A stretch of 64,000 bases of DNA from Rhodoferax sp. OV413 (GCF_900104385.1 NZ_FNJA01000001.1:96376-160375), one strand, 5' to 3'; positions 1 to 10,743 are shown, counted from the first letter of the stretch. The notes: generated from the sequence alone by a model not told the origin. Program-made: numbers and translations.

Positions 1-76
1 CGGCATTGTTTTTGGCTACACGCCGGCGCAACGGGCCGCCCGGCTCGACCCGGTCGTGGCCCTGGCATCGGAATGA
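1..76 (+). CDS. MacB-type ABC exporter permease, C-terminal end only
   Basis: Only the last 24 codons are present, read from base 2 to the TGA at 74-76. The peptide contains FGYTPAQRAARLDPV, the typical cytoplasmic C-terminus of MacB/FtsX-like permeases (compare YPARRAARLDPVEAL). The stop overlaps the ATG of the following outer-membrane factor, so the two are translationally coupled and probably form a MacA-MacB-TolC-like efflux system for macrolides or other small molecules. The rest of the gene is outside the window, so the exact subfamily cannot be judged. Confidence 0.75.
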   Translation, partial: GIVFGYTPAQRAARLDPVVALASE

Positions 77-1380
77 ATAGCTTGTTGAAATCACTTCTCT
101 TAACCCTAGCCGTGCTGCTGGCCGGTTGCGCCAGCACTCCGCCCGAAACCGCGGCGCCGGTGCCTGCCGAACCCTGGGGCTGGTGGCAGAGCTTTGGCAG
201 CCCCGAACTCGACCAACTGGTTTCGCTGGCCCAGCGGCAAAGCCTAGACAGCGCCGCCGCCCTGGCCCGGCTGCGCCAGGCCCAGGCCAGCAGCCGCATC
301 GCCGGCGCGGACCTGTGGCCCCAGGCCAGCGCCAGCCTGCGCGCCAGCCGGGAAAGCGGCAACCCCAGCGCAGCCGGCAGCGGACTGGCCCTGGGCTTGT
401 CGGCCAGCTACGAGGTCGATTTCTGGGGCCGCCAGCGGGGCGCCCAGGATGCGGCACTGGCCGAGCTGCGTGCCAGCCAGTTCGACCGCGACACCGTGCG
501 GCTGGCTTTGACCGCCCGCGTCGCCAGCAATTGGCTGCAGGTACTGGCGCTGCGCGAACAGCAGGCACTGGCCGAGCAGCAGCTGGCCCACGCCCGGCGC
601 CTGCTGCAGTTGGTGGAATCCCGCTCGCGCGCCGGCGCCGCCTTGCCGCTGGACCTGGCCCAGCAGCGGGGCCTGGTGGCGGCCCAGCAGCGCAACCTGG
701 CCGCGCTGGCCCAGCAGGTGGTGGATAGCCAGACCAGCTTGGCCGTGTTGCTTGGCCAACCGAATGCCGAGTTGTCGCCGCTGGCAGCCCTTTGGGCCGA
801 CGTACGCGTACCCACGGTTGCACCCGGCTTGCCGTCTAGCCTGCTGGTGCGCCGCCCCGACATCGCCCGGGCCGAGGCCCGGTTGGCGGCTGCCGACGCG
901 CGCGTCGCCGTGGCCCGCGCGGCCATGCTGCCCAGCGTCAGCCTGACGGCCGACATCGCCAGCGACGGCCCGCGCCTGCGCCGCCTGTTCGACAACCCGC
1001 TGTACACCCTGGCAGCCGGCCTTACGGCCCCGATCTTCGACGCAGGCCGCTTGAGCGCGGGCCATGACCTGGCCCAGGCGCAGCGCGAGGAGCTGCTGGC
1101 CAACTACCGCGCCAGCATCGTGGCGGCGTTTGGCGACATGACCCAGGCCTTGAATGCCATCGCTGGCCTGGACGCCCAATTGCTGGCCCAGCACGAAGCC
1201 CTGGCCCAGGCCCGGCGGGCACTGCAGCTAGCCGAGTCGCGCTACCGCGCGGGTGCCGACACCTTGCTGGTCTTGCTGGACGCCCAGCGCACCCTGGCCA
1301 GCACCCAGGACAGCCTGGTGCAGCTGCAACTGGCGCGGCTGCAGGCGGCGGTGGCGCTGTTCCAGGCGTTTGGCGGCTAA
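73..1380 (+). CDS. NodT/OprM-family outer-membrane efflux lipoprotein
   Basis: 435 residues. The N-terminus is a lipoprotein signal peptide with lipobox LAGC, so the mature protein would be acylated at Cys19. The rest is alpha-helical with the internal duplication of TolC-type factors: two OEP repeats, each ending in a long helix rich in Ala, Leu and Gln (near residues 180-220 and 380-420). RPDI at about residue 260 (LLVRRPDIARAEARL) is a hallmark of the NodT/OprM family. The protein should form a trimeric outer-membrane and periplasmic channel. The start overlaps the stop of the MacB-like gene, which predicts one export operon. It meets the patatin gene tail to tail with a 4-base overlap. 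Confidence 0.9.
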   Translation: MNSLLKSLLLTLAVLLAGCASTPPETAAPVPAEPWGWWQSFGSPELDQLVSLAQRQSLDSAAALARLRQAQASSRIAGADLWPQASASLRASRESGNPSAAGSGLALGLSASYEVDFWGRQRGAQDAALAELRASQFDRDTVRLALTARVASNWLQVLALREQQALAEQQLAHARRLLQLVESRSRAGAALPLDLAQQRGLVAAQQRNLAALAQQVVDSQTSLAVLLGQPNAELSPLAALWADVRVPTVAPGLPSSLLVRRPDIARAEARLAAADARVAVARAAMLPSVSLTADIASDGPRLRRLFDNPLYTLAAGLTAPIFDAGRLSAGHDLAQAQREELLANYRASIVAAFGDMTQALNAIAGLDAQLLAQHEALAQARRALQLAESRYRAGADTLLVLLDAQRTLASTQDSLVQLQLARLQAAVALFQAFGG

Positions 1381-2279
1381 GCTGCCACCAGCTGCGGCCG
1401 CCGCTCCAGCAACGCGATGATGTTGGGTAGCAGCGCCTCGGTGGCCAGCCGGCCTTGTTCCACCAGGTAGGGCATGGCTGCGGTATCGAACAGGCCAACC
1501 CGGCGCTCCAGCCGGGGAAAGATGCGCAGCAGGCGCATGCCGTCGGCCTCGGCGGCGGCCAGGCGGGCGTACATCAGGTTGTTGGTCATGGCCGAGGTGG
1601 TCTGGGCCAGCAGGCGCGAGGGCTTGTTGACACGCTGCGGCATCAGCGCCTCAAAACCCAGGGCGATCACCGCATAGGCGTCGTCGGCAGCGCTGACCGG
1701 CAGCGGGTCGGACACAAAGCCGTCCACCAGCCGCTGGCCGTCCACATGCTGGGGCGCAAACATGAAGGGCATGGCGATGCTGGCGCGCAGCGCATCGGAC
1801 ACCCGGCCATGGCGCAACACCACGGCAGCCCCGGTGGCGGCATCGGTGGCGGTGACCCGCAGCGGAATCGGCAGCTGCTCCAGCCGCAGCTCGCCCAAGG
1901 CTTTGTGCAGGCGGGCGCGGATCAGCCGGTCGTCGCGCAAGGCGAAGTCGGCGCCAAACCGGCCCCAGCCCGGCCAGACCATCTGCGGAATCGCCAGCCA
2001 GCGGTGGGTCTGGGTCAGCTCGGCGGTCCACAGCGTGGTGGCGATGCGCACTGCCTCGGCGGCCGGGATCTGCTGGGCAATCAGCGCGCCGAACATCGCG
2101 CCCGCACTGCAGCCGACCACCAGGTCGGGGGCGATGCCTTCGCGGGCCAGCACCTCGACCATGCCCAGGGCCGCAATGCTGCGCACACCACCGCTACCCA
2201 GCACCAGGGCCAGGTGCGGGGCAGGTGGATGGTAGGCGGGGCTATGCACGGCGGGCGATGTGTAAAGCAGACTCGGCAT
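1377..2279 (-). CDS. patatin-like phospholipase
   Basis: 300 residues. The patatin fold is shown by the oxyanion loop LGSGGVRS (about residues 27-34), the nucleophile elbow GCSAG with Ser58, and the second catalytic motif VDGFVSDP, where the usual DGG is DGF. Such proteins are Ser-Asp dyad lipid hydrolases; this one is RssA-like in size and has no signal peptide. It is probably cytoplasmic or peripheral at the membrane. Its start overlaps the end of the upstream acetyltransferase by 38 bases, so the two are co-transcribed and coupled. Substrate unknown. Confidence 0.85.
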   Translation of the reverse strand: MPSLLYTSPAVHSPAYHPPAPHLALVLGSGGVRSIAALGMVEVLAREGIAPDLVVGCSAGAMFGALIAQQIPAAEAVRIATTLWTAELTQTHRWLAIPQMVWPGWGRFGADFALRDDRLIRARLHKALGELRLEQLPIPLRVTATDAATGAAVVLRHGRVSDALRASIAMPFMFAPQHVDGQRLVDGFVSDPLPVSAADDAYAVIALGFEALMPQRVNKPSRLLAQTTSAMTNNLMYARLAAAEADGMRLLRIFPRLERRVGLFDTAAMPYLVEQGRLATEALLPNIIALLERRPQLVAA

Positions 2280-2823
2280 GCACCAGGCGCGGGTCTTCGG
2301 CGTCGGGGGTGCAGCAAAAGCGGCAGCGCCGCATCAGCGCCAGCATAGCCCGGTTGTCGGCCAGCACCTCGCCGTGCAGCCACCGCAGGCCGGTGTGGGC
2401 GGCGGTGTTGGCCAGGGCCCGCATCGCGCGTTCGCCCAGGCCGCGGCGCTGCCAGCGCTCGTCCACCACCACCGCGAATTCGGCGCAATCGCCCTGGCTG
2501 TCGACGGCGTAGCGGGCCTCGGCAACCACCTGCAGCTGCTGCTGCCGCTCGGCGGTGACGATAAAGGCGATTTGGCCGGGCGCCTGCAGGCAGCCCAGCA
2601 GCGCCGGCCGGCTGTTGACGCCGCCGTGGAAGCGGTTGCGCCGGGCGCCGGGCGACAGGCGCTCCAGCATGTCGTCGAGCAGCGGGCCGTCTTGCGCCTG
2701 CATGGGCCGCAGGGTCAGCTGTGTGCCGTCGCGCAGACGCCAGTGGTCACGGTCCTCAAGCCGAGGGGGCGGGGTCTGGAGGGTTTGGAAGGTGAACATG
2801 GCATCCCAGGAATGGCAGTGCAT
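2242..2823 (-). CDS. GNAT-family N-acetyltransferase
   Basis: Up to 193 residues. The acetyl-CoA binding motif A is visible as VVVDERWQRRGLGERAM (about residues 118-134), preceded by a beta strand and followed by the typical NRAMLALMRRCRF segment. Substrate not predictable. ATG 2823 gives MHCHSWDAMFTF; the internal ATG at 2799 (MFTFQTL) is as likely. A 22-bp palindrome shared with two other promoters lies 25 bases upstream, so this gene and the overlapping patatin gene are probable targets of the same regulator as tag. Confidence 0.8.
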   Translation of the reverse strand: MHCHSWDAMFTFQTLQTPPPRLEDRDHWRLRDGTQLTLRPMQAQDGPLLDDMLERLSPGARRNRFHGGVNSRPALLGCLQAPGQIAFIVTAERQQQLQVVAEARYAVDSQGDCAEFAVVVDERWQRRGLGERAMRALANTAAHTGLRWLHGEVLADNRAMLALMRRCRFCCTPDAEDPRLVHAESALHIARRA

Positions 2824-2847
2824 TCTTGGGCTTTTGCCGCGCCCGGT

Positions 2848-2869
2848 CTGTCCCTACCCGTAGCGACAG
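2848..2869. promoter_or_regulatory. palindromic operator, copy 1 of 3
   Basis: Inverted repeat CTGTCCCTA, four bases, TAGCGACAG. It fills the gap between the tag stop and the acetyltransferase start. Reading towards the acetyltransferase, it is followed by ACCGGGCGCGGCAAAA and an AGAATG -10-like hexamer, the same layout as copy 3. The likely binder is the response regulator encoded at 3538, but this is inference. Confidence 0.6.
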
Positions 2870-2873
2870 AGGG

Positions 2874-3431
2874 CTAGCGTTTCGCCCGCTTGAAGCAAAT
2901 GGCCGCGTGGTCGTCCACCAAGCCCACGGCTTGCATCCAGGCGTAGACGATCACCGGGCCGACAAACTTGAAGCCGCGCTGCTTGAGCGCCTTGGATATC
3001 TGCTCGGACAGCGCGGTCTTAGTCGGCACCGGGCCATCGCCCAGCACGATGGGCGTGCCGCCTACCTGCGCCCAGATCCAGCTGGAGAAGTCAACGCCTG
3101 CCGCCTGCATGGCCAGGTAGGCGCGTGCGTTGCCGATGGTGGCTTCGATCTTGGCGCGGGAGCGCACGATGCCCGGGTCCAGCACCAGCCGGTCTACGTC
3201 GGCGCTGGTAAAGCGGGCCACAGCCTCGGGGTCGAACTGGGCAAAGGCCGCGCGGAAGGCATCGCGCTTGCGCAAGATGATGCTCCAGGCCAGGCCGGCC
3301 TGGAAGCCGTCGAGCATCAGCTTTTCCCAGAGCGCGCGGCTGTCGCGCTCGGGCACGCCCCATTCCTCGTCGTGGTAGGCGGCCATCATGGGGCTGCTGT
3401 CGGCCCAGGCGCAGCGGCAAATCGGGGTCAT
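2874..3431 (-). CDS. tag: DNA-3-methyladenine glycosylase I
   Basis: 185 residues, the normal length of Tag. It excises 3-methyladenine from alkylated DNA, starting base-excision repair. The zinc-binding set is present: CAW near the N-terminus (Cys7), YHDEEWG with His20, and the C-terminal HAAIC pair. The signature FQAGLAW and the HhH-like region LDPGIVRSRAKIEATIGNA are clear. The acidic residue before FQAGL is Asp where E. coli Tag has Glu38. I chose ATG 3431 (MTPICRC) because it aligns with the family; longer in-frame extensions run through the divergent promoter. Operator copy 2 lies 48 bases upstream. Confidence 0.92.
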   Translation of the reverse strand: MTPICRCAWADSSPMMAAYHDEEWGVPERDSRALWEKLMLDGFQAGLAWSIILRKRDAFRAAFAQFDPEAVARFTSADVDRLVLDPGIVRSRAKIEATIGNARAYLAMQAAGVDFSSWIWAQVGGTPIVLGDGPVPTKTALSEQISKALKQRGFKFVGPVIVYAWMQAVGLVDDHAAICFKRAKR

Positions 3432-3478
3432 AGGCGGAGTTCTCCAATGCAAGAGCCGCAGTGTAGGCGGGCGCTTGT

Positions 3479-3500
3479 CTGTAGCTATTCGTAGCGACAC
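3479..3500. promoter_or_regulatory. palindromic operator, copy 2 of 3
   Basis: Inverted repeat CTGTAGCTA, four bases, TAGCGACAC, in the 106-base divergent region between tag and the response-regulator gene. It could control both genes, and autoregulation of the two-component system is the simplest reading. Confidence 0.6.
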
Positions 3501-3537
3501 GCGCACAGAACCCGGCCTGCTGGCCGACAATGCCGCC

Positions 3538-4242
3538 ATGTTCAAGCCGTCCATCCTGCCGCAGATACAGGTCGCCCTGGTGGAGGACGACGTGTTTTTT
3601 GCGCGTGCGCTGGCCGATGCCATCCAGGCCGCGCCGGACATGCGCTTGCAGGGCTCGGCGGCAAACTGCCGCCAGGCCTTCCAGATGCTGACCCAGCCGG
3701 CCGCCGATGTGCTGCTGGTCGACCTGGGCCTGCCCGACGGGCCGGGCATGGACATCATCCGCGCGGCCCAGCGCCAGTGGCCGCGCTGCATGGTGATGGT
3801 CAGCAGCGTGTTTGGTGACGAGGCCCATGTGATTCAGAGCCTGGAGGCCGGCGCCACCGGCTATCTGCTGAAAGACAGCACGCCGGTGCTGATGGTGGAA
3901 GAAATCCGCAATGTGCATGCCGGCGGCAGCCCGATCAGCCCCTTGATCGCGCGCCAGTTGCTGACGCGCTTTCGCCATGCCATGGCCAGCGAATCCGCAC
4001 CCATGCCACTGCCCTTGCAGCCTAGCGGCCCGCAGGAAGAACAGGCGCGCCTGTCGCCGCGCGAGCGCCAGGTGCTGGACTACATCACCAAGGGCTTCAG
4101 CTACGAGGAGATCGGCGGACTGATGGGGGTGTCGCGCAACACGGTGCTGAGCTTTGTGCGCCGCATCTACGCCAAGCTCAAGGTGCGCTCGCAGCTGGAA
4201 GCCATTTATGAAGCCCGGGTTCAAGGCCTACTTCTTTCTTAG
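3538..4242 (+). CDS. NarL/LuxR-family response regulator
   Basis: 234 residues. Receiver domain at about 10-130 with acidic pocket E16-D17-D18, phospho-acceptor Asp62 (LLVDLGLPDG) and the conserved Lys in YLLKDST. A LuxR/GerE helix-turn-helix follows at about 168-230 (LSPRERQVLDYITKGFSYEE). It is expected to bind DNA as a dimer after phosphorylation. ATG 3538 is chosen because the receiver fold begins directly after it. The 3' end overlaps the sensor-kinase gene by 35 bases, so this is a cognate pair. Three copies of one palindrome flank genes around it and are its candidate sites. Confidence 0.9.
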   Translation: MFKPSILPQIQVALVEDDVFFARALADAIQAAPDMRLQGSAANCRQAFQMLTQPAADVLLVDLGLPDGPGMDIIRAAQRQWPRCMVMVSSVFGDEAHVIQSLEAGATGYLLKDSTPVLMVEEIRNVHAGGSPISPLIARQLLTRFRHAMASESAPMPLPLQPSGPQEEQARLSPRERQVLDYITKGFSYEEIGGLMGVSRNTVLSFVRRIYAKLKVRSQLEAIYEARVQGLLLS

Positions 4243-6124
4243 CCTGCTGTTTGCCGTGCTGGCCGGCCTTGCCGGCGGCCTGGTCCTGTGGCTGGAGATC
4301 GGCCGCTCGGCCCCGACCACCTTGCACCTGCAGGCCGCGCAGCTGACCAGCGGTCCGGGTGGCTCGTTTGCGCCGCTGCCGCCCAAACTTGACACCGCCT
4401 TGCCCACCGACTGGCGCACCGTCGCGCTGCCTTACACCTGGCCGCAATCGCTGGAACTGCAGACCGGCGCGCCGCCGCGCGTGACCTGGCTGCAGGTGCG
4501 GCTGGACGGCCTGCCAGCCACCCGCGGCGGCCTGGTGCTGTACCTGCCGCGCTGGCAAACCATAGGCCGCATCGCGGTGTACGGCGACGACCAGCTGCTG
4601 TACCGATCCGTTGGCGATGTGGTGTGGAACGGCTTCAACCACCCGCTGTGGGTGCCGCTGGACGGCAACGGCATGGGCCCGCGGCCGCAGCTGCTGCGGC
4701 TGCGCATCGACAGCCTGGCGAATGCCGGTGGCACGGTGTCCAGCGTCTGGGTGGGTGAGGCGGCGGACCTGCAGCCGCGCTACCGGCTGCGCCGCATGCT
4801 GCAAACCGGCGTGGCCGAGGTGATGGGCATGGCCTTCCTGGGCCTGGGCGGGTTTGCGCTGGCGGTATGGCTGCTGCGCCGCGAGCGTACCTACCTGCTG
4901 TTCGCGCTGTTCACCCTGCTGTGGGTGCTGCGCAGCCAGCGTTTCCTGGTGGGGCTGGAGCCGCTGGCCATCTCCAGCGCCTGGTTTGGCTGGATGACCA
5001 TCAACACCGGCAATGCCTTGCTGGTCACCTGGTATGCGTTCATGACCACCCTGGTGCCCACCGCGCCACGCTGGCTGCTACGGGCACTGCTGGGCTTGTT
5101 GCTGGTGTCCAGTGCGGTGACCTTGCCGCTGATCACCAACCCGGGCTGGATCGCTGCGCTCTCGCCCTTGCCGTACCTGGTGACCAATCTGGCCGGCATA
5201 CCGGCGACCCTGCTGATGGCCTGGGCTGCCTGGCGCTATGGCGGGCGCGAGGGTCTGGTGGCGGCCAGCATTGGCCTGCTGCATTTGCCGGTGGCCTGGC
5301 ACGACTGGGCAATGCAAAGCTATCTGGTGGACCCGGAGCACATCTACGCCTGGCCGTTCTCCACCATGGCGCGGATCGGCATGTTTTTGTACGTCATCCT
5401 GAACCGCTACGTGGGCGCGCTGGCCACCGCCGAGCAGTCGAACGCCGTGCTGGCCCAGCGCCTGCGCACCCGCGAGGCCGAGCTGGCCGAGAGCTACGAG
5501 CAACTGCGCAGCGTGCAGCAGCGCCAGCTGCTCAGCCAGGAGCGGCACAGGCTGATGCAGGACATCCACGACGGCATGGGTTCGCAGCTGATGAGCGCGC
5601 TGAAGGTGGCCGAATCCGGCGGCCTGAGCGAGGCGCAGATGGCGCTGGTGCTGCGCGAATGCATAGACGACCTGAAGCTCACCGTGGATTCGTTGGAATC
5701 GGTGGAAGCCGATTTGCTGTTGCTGCTGGCCACCTTGCGCTACCGGCTGGCGCCGCGCCTGCAGGGCTCGGGCCTGCGCCTGCGCTGGGAGGTGGCGGAC
5801 GTGCCGGCACTCGACTGGCTGGACCCGCGCAGCGCGCTGCATGTGCTGCGCATCTTGCAAGAAGGCATCTCCAACATCCTGCAGCATGCGGGCGCCACCG
5901 AGCTGCGGGTCGCCACGGGCGAGGCCGATGGCGGCGTGTATGTAGTGCTGGAAGATAACGGCCAGGGTTTTCGCGCCCATCCCTCGGGTGAGGTGGGGCG
6001 CGGCCTGTCGAATATGGCGCGCCGCGCGCATGCGATTGGCGGCCAGGTGGCCTGGGACACGGTGCCGGGCGGCACCCGCTTCAGGCTGTGGCTGCCGCTG
6101 CGGCGGCTGGAAGCCGTGGCCTGA
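4208..6124 (+). CDS. sensor histidine kinase, HisKA_3 type with 7TM-like sensor region
   Basis: 638 residues from ATG 4208 (MKPGFKAYFF). One N-terminal membrane helix (about 7-28) and a periplasmic domain (about 30-200) are followed by a block of six or seven membrane helices (about 205-400), then a coiled coil. The HisKA_3 dimerisation motif is DIHDGMGS with phospho-acceptor His454. The HATPase domain carries the N-box region ISNILQHAGA and the G1 box DNGQGF. The layout resembles 7TMR-DISM sensors, whose ligands are mostly unknown. It overlaps the preceding regulator gene and should phosphorylate that protein. The stimulus cannot be inferred from sequence. Confidence 0.88.
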   Translation: MKPGFKAYFFLSLLFAVLAGLAGGLVLWLEIGRSAPTTLHLQAAQLTSGPGGSFAPLPPKLDTALPTDWRTVALPYTWPQSLELQTGAPPRVTWLQVRLDGLPATRGGLVLYLPRWQTIGRIAVYGDDQLLYRSVGDVVWNGFNHPLWVPLDGNGMGPRPQLLRLRIDSLANAGGTVSSVWVGEAADLQPRYRLRRMLQTGVAEVMGMAFLGLGGFALAVWLLRRERTYLLFALFTLLWVLRSQRFLVGLEPLAISSAWFGWMTINTGNALLVTWYAFMTTLVPTAPRWLLRALLGLLLVSSAVTLPLITNPGWIAALSPLPYLVTNLAGIPATLLMAWAAWRYGGREGLVAASIGLLHLPVAWHDWAMQSYLVDPEHIYAWPFSTMARIGMFLYVILNRYVGALATAEQSNAVLAQRLRTREAELAESYEQLRSVQQRQLLSQERHRLMQDIHDGMGSQLMSALKVAESGGLSEAQMALVLRECIDDLKLTVDSLESVEADLLLLLATLRYRLAPRLQGSGLRLRWEVADVPALDWLDPRSALHVLRILQEGISNILQHAGATELRVATGEADGGVYVVLEDNGQGFRAHPSGEVGRGLSNMARRAHAIGGQVAWDTVPGGTRFRLWLPLRRLEAVA

Positions 6125-6133
6125 AGCTCAGAC

Positions 6134-6469
6134 CTACTTGGTGGCGTGCTGGGTGTCGCGCGCGAGATCTTTGGGCCAGAAGTCCATGATCTCCTGAGCC
6201 GACAGATTGCGGCACTGGCCCTGGGCGGTCAGCAGAAAGTTCTTTTGCGCGCTGCTCAGGCCGGGCGTCTGGCTGTTGAAGCACTGCTGGGCGTCGCACA
6301 TGATGCCGTTGGTGGGCTGGCCTACTGCCGCCATGATGGACGGCGGGCAGTAGAAGACGCTGTTGTCGTCCAGCTCGACGGCGGCAGCGGGCAGGCAGGC
6401 TGCCAGACCCAGCAGGGCGGCACTGAAGACGAGGGCGGGGCGGGGCAGGGTGGGGTGGAAAACGGGCAT
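6134..6469 (-). CDS. small secreted Cys-containing protein, unknown function
   Basis: 111 residues. An N-terminal signal peptide ends near PAAAVELD; an alternative reading is a lipobox LAAC just before it. The mature part has four cysteines (FYCPP, IMCDAQQCF, QGQCRN), which suggests disulfides in the periplasm. I do not recognise the family. An AGGAG ribosome-binding site precedes ATG 6469. Operator copy 3 lies 53 bases upstream, so it probably belongs to the regulon of the neighbouring two-component system. It ends tail to tail with the kinase gene. Confidence 0.7.
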   Translation of the reverse strand: MPVFHPTLPRPALVFSAALLGLAACLPAAAVELDDNSVFYCPPSIMAAVGQPTNGIMCDAQQCFNSQTPGLSSAQKNFLLTAQGQCRNLSAQEIMDFWPKDLARDTQHATK

Positions 6470-6522
6470 GGTGGACTCCTGGGAATATGGCTTTGGATTA
6501 TTCGATTTGCCCCGCCCACGGT

Positions 6523-6544
6523 CTGTAGCTATCCATAGCGACAG
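6523..6544. promoter_or_regulatory. palindromic operator, copy 3 of 3
   Basis: Inverted repeat CTGTAGCTA, four bases, TAGCGACAG, between the divergent genes starting at 6469 (minus) and 6600 (plus). On the minus strand it is followed by ACCGTGGGCGGGGCAAA and GAATAAT, a -10-like element at the same spacing as downstream of copy 1. Confidence 0.6.
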
Positions 6545-6599
6545 CGCCCGCGCACCGTAAAATCAACAGCTTTCAGCCGGCCGGCCAAGGGAGTTTTTC

Positions 6600-6802
6600 A
6601 TGCGCGCCATCTTCAGCGTTCTGGGCTTGCTAGCGGTGGTGCTGGTGGTCAGCCTGCTGGCCAAAAAGCAGCTGGCACCGCCCGCCGTATTGGTCCCGTC
6701 GGCATCCGCACCCATGCCCGCCGCCTCGGTGCCGCAGCAATACAAGCAGGCGCTGGACGCCGCGTTGCAGCAGCCACGCGCCATGCCCGATGACAAACCA
6801 TA

Positions 6803-6803
<1 letters not shown>
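6600..6803 (+). CDS. small single-pass membrane protein, unknown function
   Basis: 67 residues. One N-terminal hydrophobic helix (about 3-21) is followed by KK and a Pro/Ala-rich tail ending in a short helical part (QQYKQALDAALQQP). The initiator ATG follows a purine-rich GGGAG at 6590-6594. I do not recognise a family. A TAAAAT hexamer at 6558-6563 and operator copy 3 lie upstream. A dispersed repeat begins exactly at its stop codon. Confidence 0.6.
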
Positions 6804-9003
<2,200 letters not shown>

Positions 9004-9075
9004 TCAGAGGCGCAGGCGGCAAAGAACATACTTTGTATGCACTAAACTTGGCTTTCAACTAACAAAGTCTCCAGC

Positions 9076-10005
9076 ATGGTCGTCCAGGCTACCGTCGTAT
9101 TTGCCGATCTCACCGGAAGCACCGCGTTCTTTGAAGCCCTGGGCAACGAAAAAGCCACCAGGGCTGTGACGCGGCTGACGCAGTGGATCAGCGACGTCTG
9201 CCTGGCCCACCACGGCCGGGTGGTCAAAAAGCTGGGCGATGGCGTGCTGGCCGTGTTTGCCGACGCCAGCGACGCCACCAATGCGGTGATTGCCATCCAG
9301 CGCGGCCACCAGCTGCGCCTGCTGAAGTGGCCCAGCAGCATCCGCATGGAAGTCAAAGCCGGCATCGCCCGCGGCGAAGTGGTCGAGGTCGATGGCGACT
9401 GCTACGGCGACGCGGTCAACGTGGCCTCGCGGCTCAGTGACTTGTCAGGCGGCAACCAGATCTGGGTCACCGAATCGGTGGTCGATGAAGTCGATGAAAC
9501 CCTGGGCCTGCGATTTCTGAGCCTGGGGCCGGTGAGCCTGCGCGGCCGCTTGGGGCCGATTCCGCTGTACAAGCTGGAATGGCAGGAGGGCGCGGTCACC
9601 GAATTCGTCACCATGCAGGCCTCGCTCGCCGAAATGGAGCGGCCCGACGCCCACGCAATGGGCAAGATCCATCTGGTTTACCTGAACACCAGCCGCAGCT
9701 TTTTGTCGTCCGAGATGCCGGTGCACCTGGGGCGCGGTGACCAGGCCGAGTTTTTTATCGACGACCCGCGGGTGTCGCGCCTGCATGCGCGCATCGAATG
9801 GCGCAATGGCGCGTTTTTCCTGACCGACCTGAGCAGCTTTGGCACCTGGGTGCGGTTTGCCGGCAGCGACACCGATGTGCCGCTGCGCCGCGATGACTGC
9901 CAGCTGCACGCCACCGGCGAGATTGCGCTGGGCATGCCGTTCAATGATGTCAGTGGCCCCACCGTGCACTTCACGTTTTCACCTACCCATTCGTCGTTCT
10001 ACTAG
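9076..10005 (+). CDS. class III nucleotide cyclase domain plus FHA domain
   Basis: 309 residues. The N-terminal half is a class III adenylate/guanylate cyclase domain: FADLTGSTAFF carries the metal-binding Asp, followed by KLGDGVLAVF and GDCYGDAVNVASRL. The C-terminal third is a forkhead-associated phosphopeptide-binding domain (VHLGRGDQAEF, DPRVSRLHARIEW, DLSSFGTWV). No membrane segment is seen, so it should be cytoplasmic and may be recruited to a phospho-Thr partner. It is followed by a PilZ flagellar-brake gene, pairing a cyclic-nucleotide and a c-di-GMP gene. Cyclase activity is predicted, not certain. Confidence 0.88.
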   Translation: MVVQATVVFADLTGSTAFFEALGNEKATRAVTRLTQWISDVCLAHHGRVVKKLGDGVLAVFADASDATNAVIAIQRGHQLRLLKWPSSIRMEVKAGIARGEVVEVDGDCYGDAVNVASRLSDLSGGNQIWVTESVVDEVDETLGLRFLSLGPVSLRGRLGPIPLYKLEWQEGAVTEFVTMQASLAEMERPDAHAMGKIHLVYLNTSRSFLSSEMPVHLGRGDQAEFFIDDPRVSRLHARIEWRNGAFFLTDLSSFGTWVRFAGSDTDVPLRRDDCQLHATGEIALGMPFNDVSGPTVHFTFSPTHSSFY

Positions 10006-10056
10006 TTTTATCTGCGCTTTGATTTCAGATACCTTCTGGACTACAACTTCAACACC

Positions 10057-10743
10057 ATGACCAAAAAATCCAACATCGAATTTGAAGACATGAACCTGCA
10101 GGTCGGTGTGCGGCTGCAGATCATGCCCAGCAAGGCTGCCAACCCCAGCGTGCACTACACCAGCCTGATCGGCTTTGTGTCCGGCGAATACCTGTTGCTG
10201 AAGATCCCGCAGGAAGGCGCTGTGCTGCACGAGGGCGATTCGGTCATCATCCGGGTGTTCTCCGGGGTATCGGTCTACACCTTCAGCAGCCAGGTGGAGT
10301 CGGTGCTGAAGTCGCCCCACGCCATGATGGTGCTGGCTTTTCCCGCGGCGATCCAGAAGGTCGGCCTGCGCAAGGCGGTGCGGGTCAAGGCCAATCTGCC
10401 GGTCAAGATCAAGAACCCGCAGGACCCGGCCAACTTCAAGATGGCCACTCTGTCCGACATCAGCCTGAGCGGAGCACTGGTGTCCACAGCCCGGCCGCTG
10501 GGCACGGCGGGCGACACGGTGGACATCGAGTTCTCGCTGCGCGACCAGGCTTCGAACCAGGAGGTGACGATTGCCACCACCGCGTCCATCCGCAGCGTCC
10601 AGCAGTCGGCAGGCAGCACGGCCGATGGCGCCACCTTCCAGACCGTGTATTCGCACGGCATCAACTTCCACGACCTGGGCACGCGCGAACAGGCGATCCT
10701 GCAGAACTTCGTCTACGAAACCCTGCTGATCCACCGCACCTGA
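10057..10743 (+). CDS. PilZ-domain flagellar brake protein (YcgR-like)
   Basis: 228 residues. The N-terminal YcgR-type domain (about 10-100) is followed by a PilZ domain. The c-di-GMP binding motifs are RKAVRVKANL (RxxxR-type) near residue 107 and DISLSGA near residue 134. YcgR-type proteins slow the flagellar motor when c-di-GMP is bound. It lies 51 bases after the cyclase-FHA gene on the same strand and may be co-transcribed with it. Flagellar genes are not in the window. Confidence 0.85.
   Translation: MTKKSNIEFEDMNLQVGVRLQIMPSKAANPSVHYTSLIGFVSGEYLLLKIPQEGAVLHEGDSVIIRVFSGVSVYTFSSQVESVLKSPHAMMVLAFPAAIQKVGLRKAVRVKANLPVKIKNPQDPANFKMATLSDISLSGALVSTARPLGTAGDTVDIEFSLRDQASNQEVTIATTASIRSVQQSAGSTADGATFQTVYSHGINFHDLGTREQAILQNFVYETLLIHRT

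Noticed and set aside
2852..2859. CCCTACCC as an FtsK octamer
   Set aside because: It points away from dif and lies within operator copy 1, so it is probably part of that palindrome. It is recorded as the one counterexample to the polarity.
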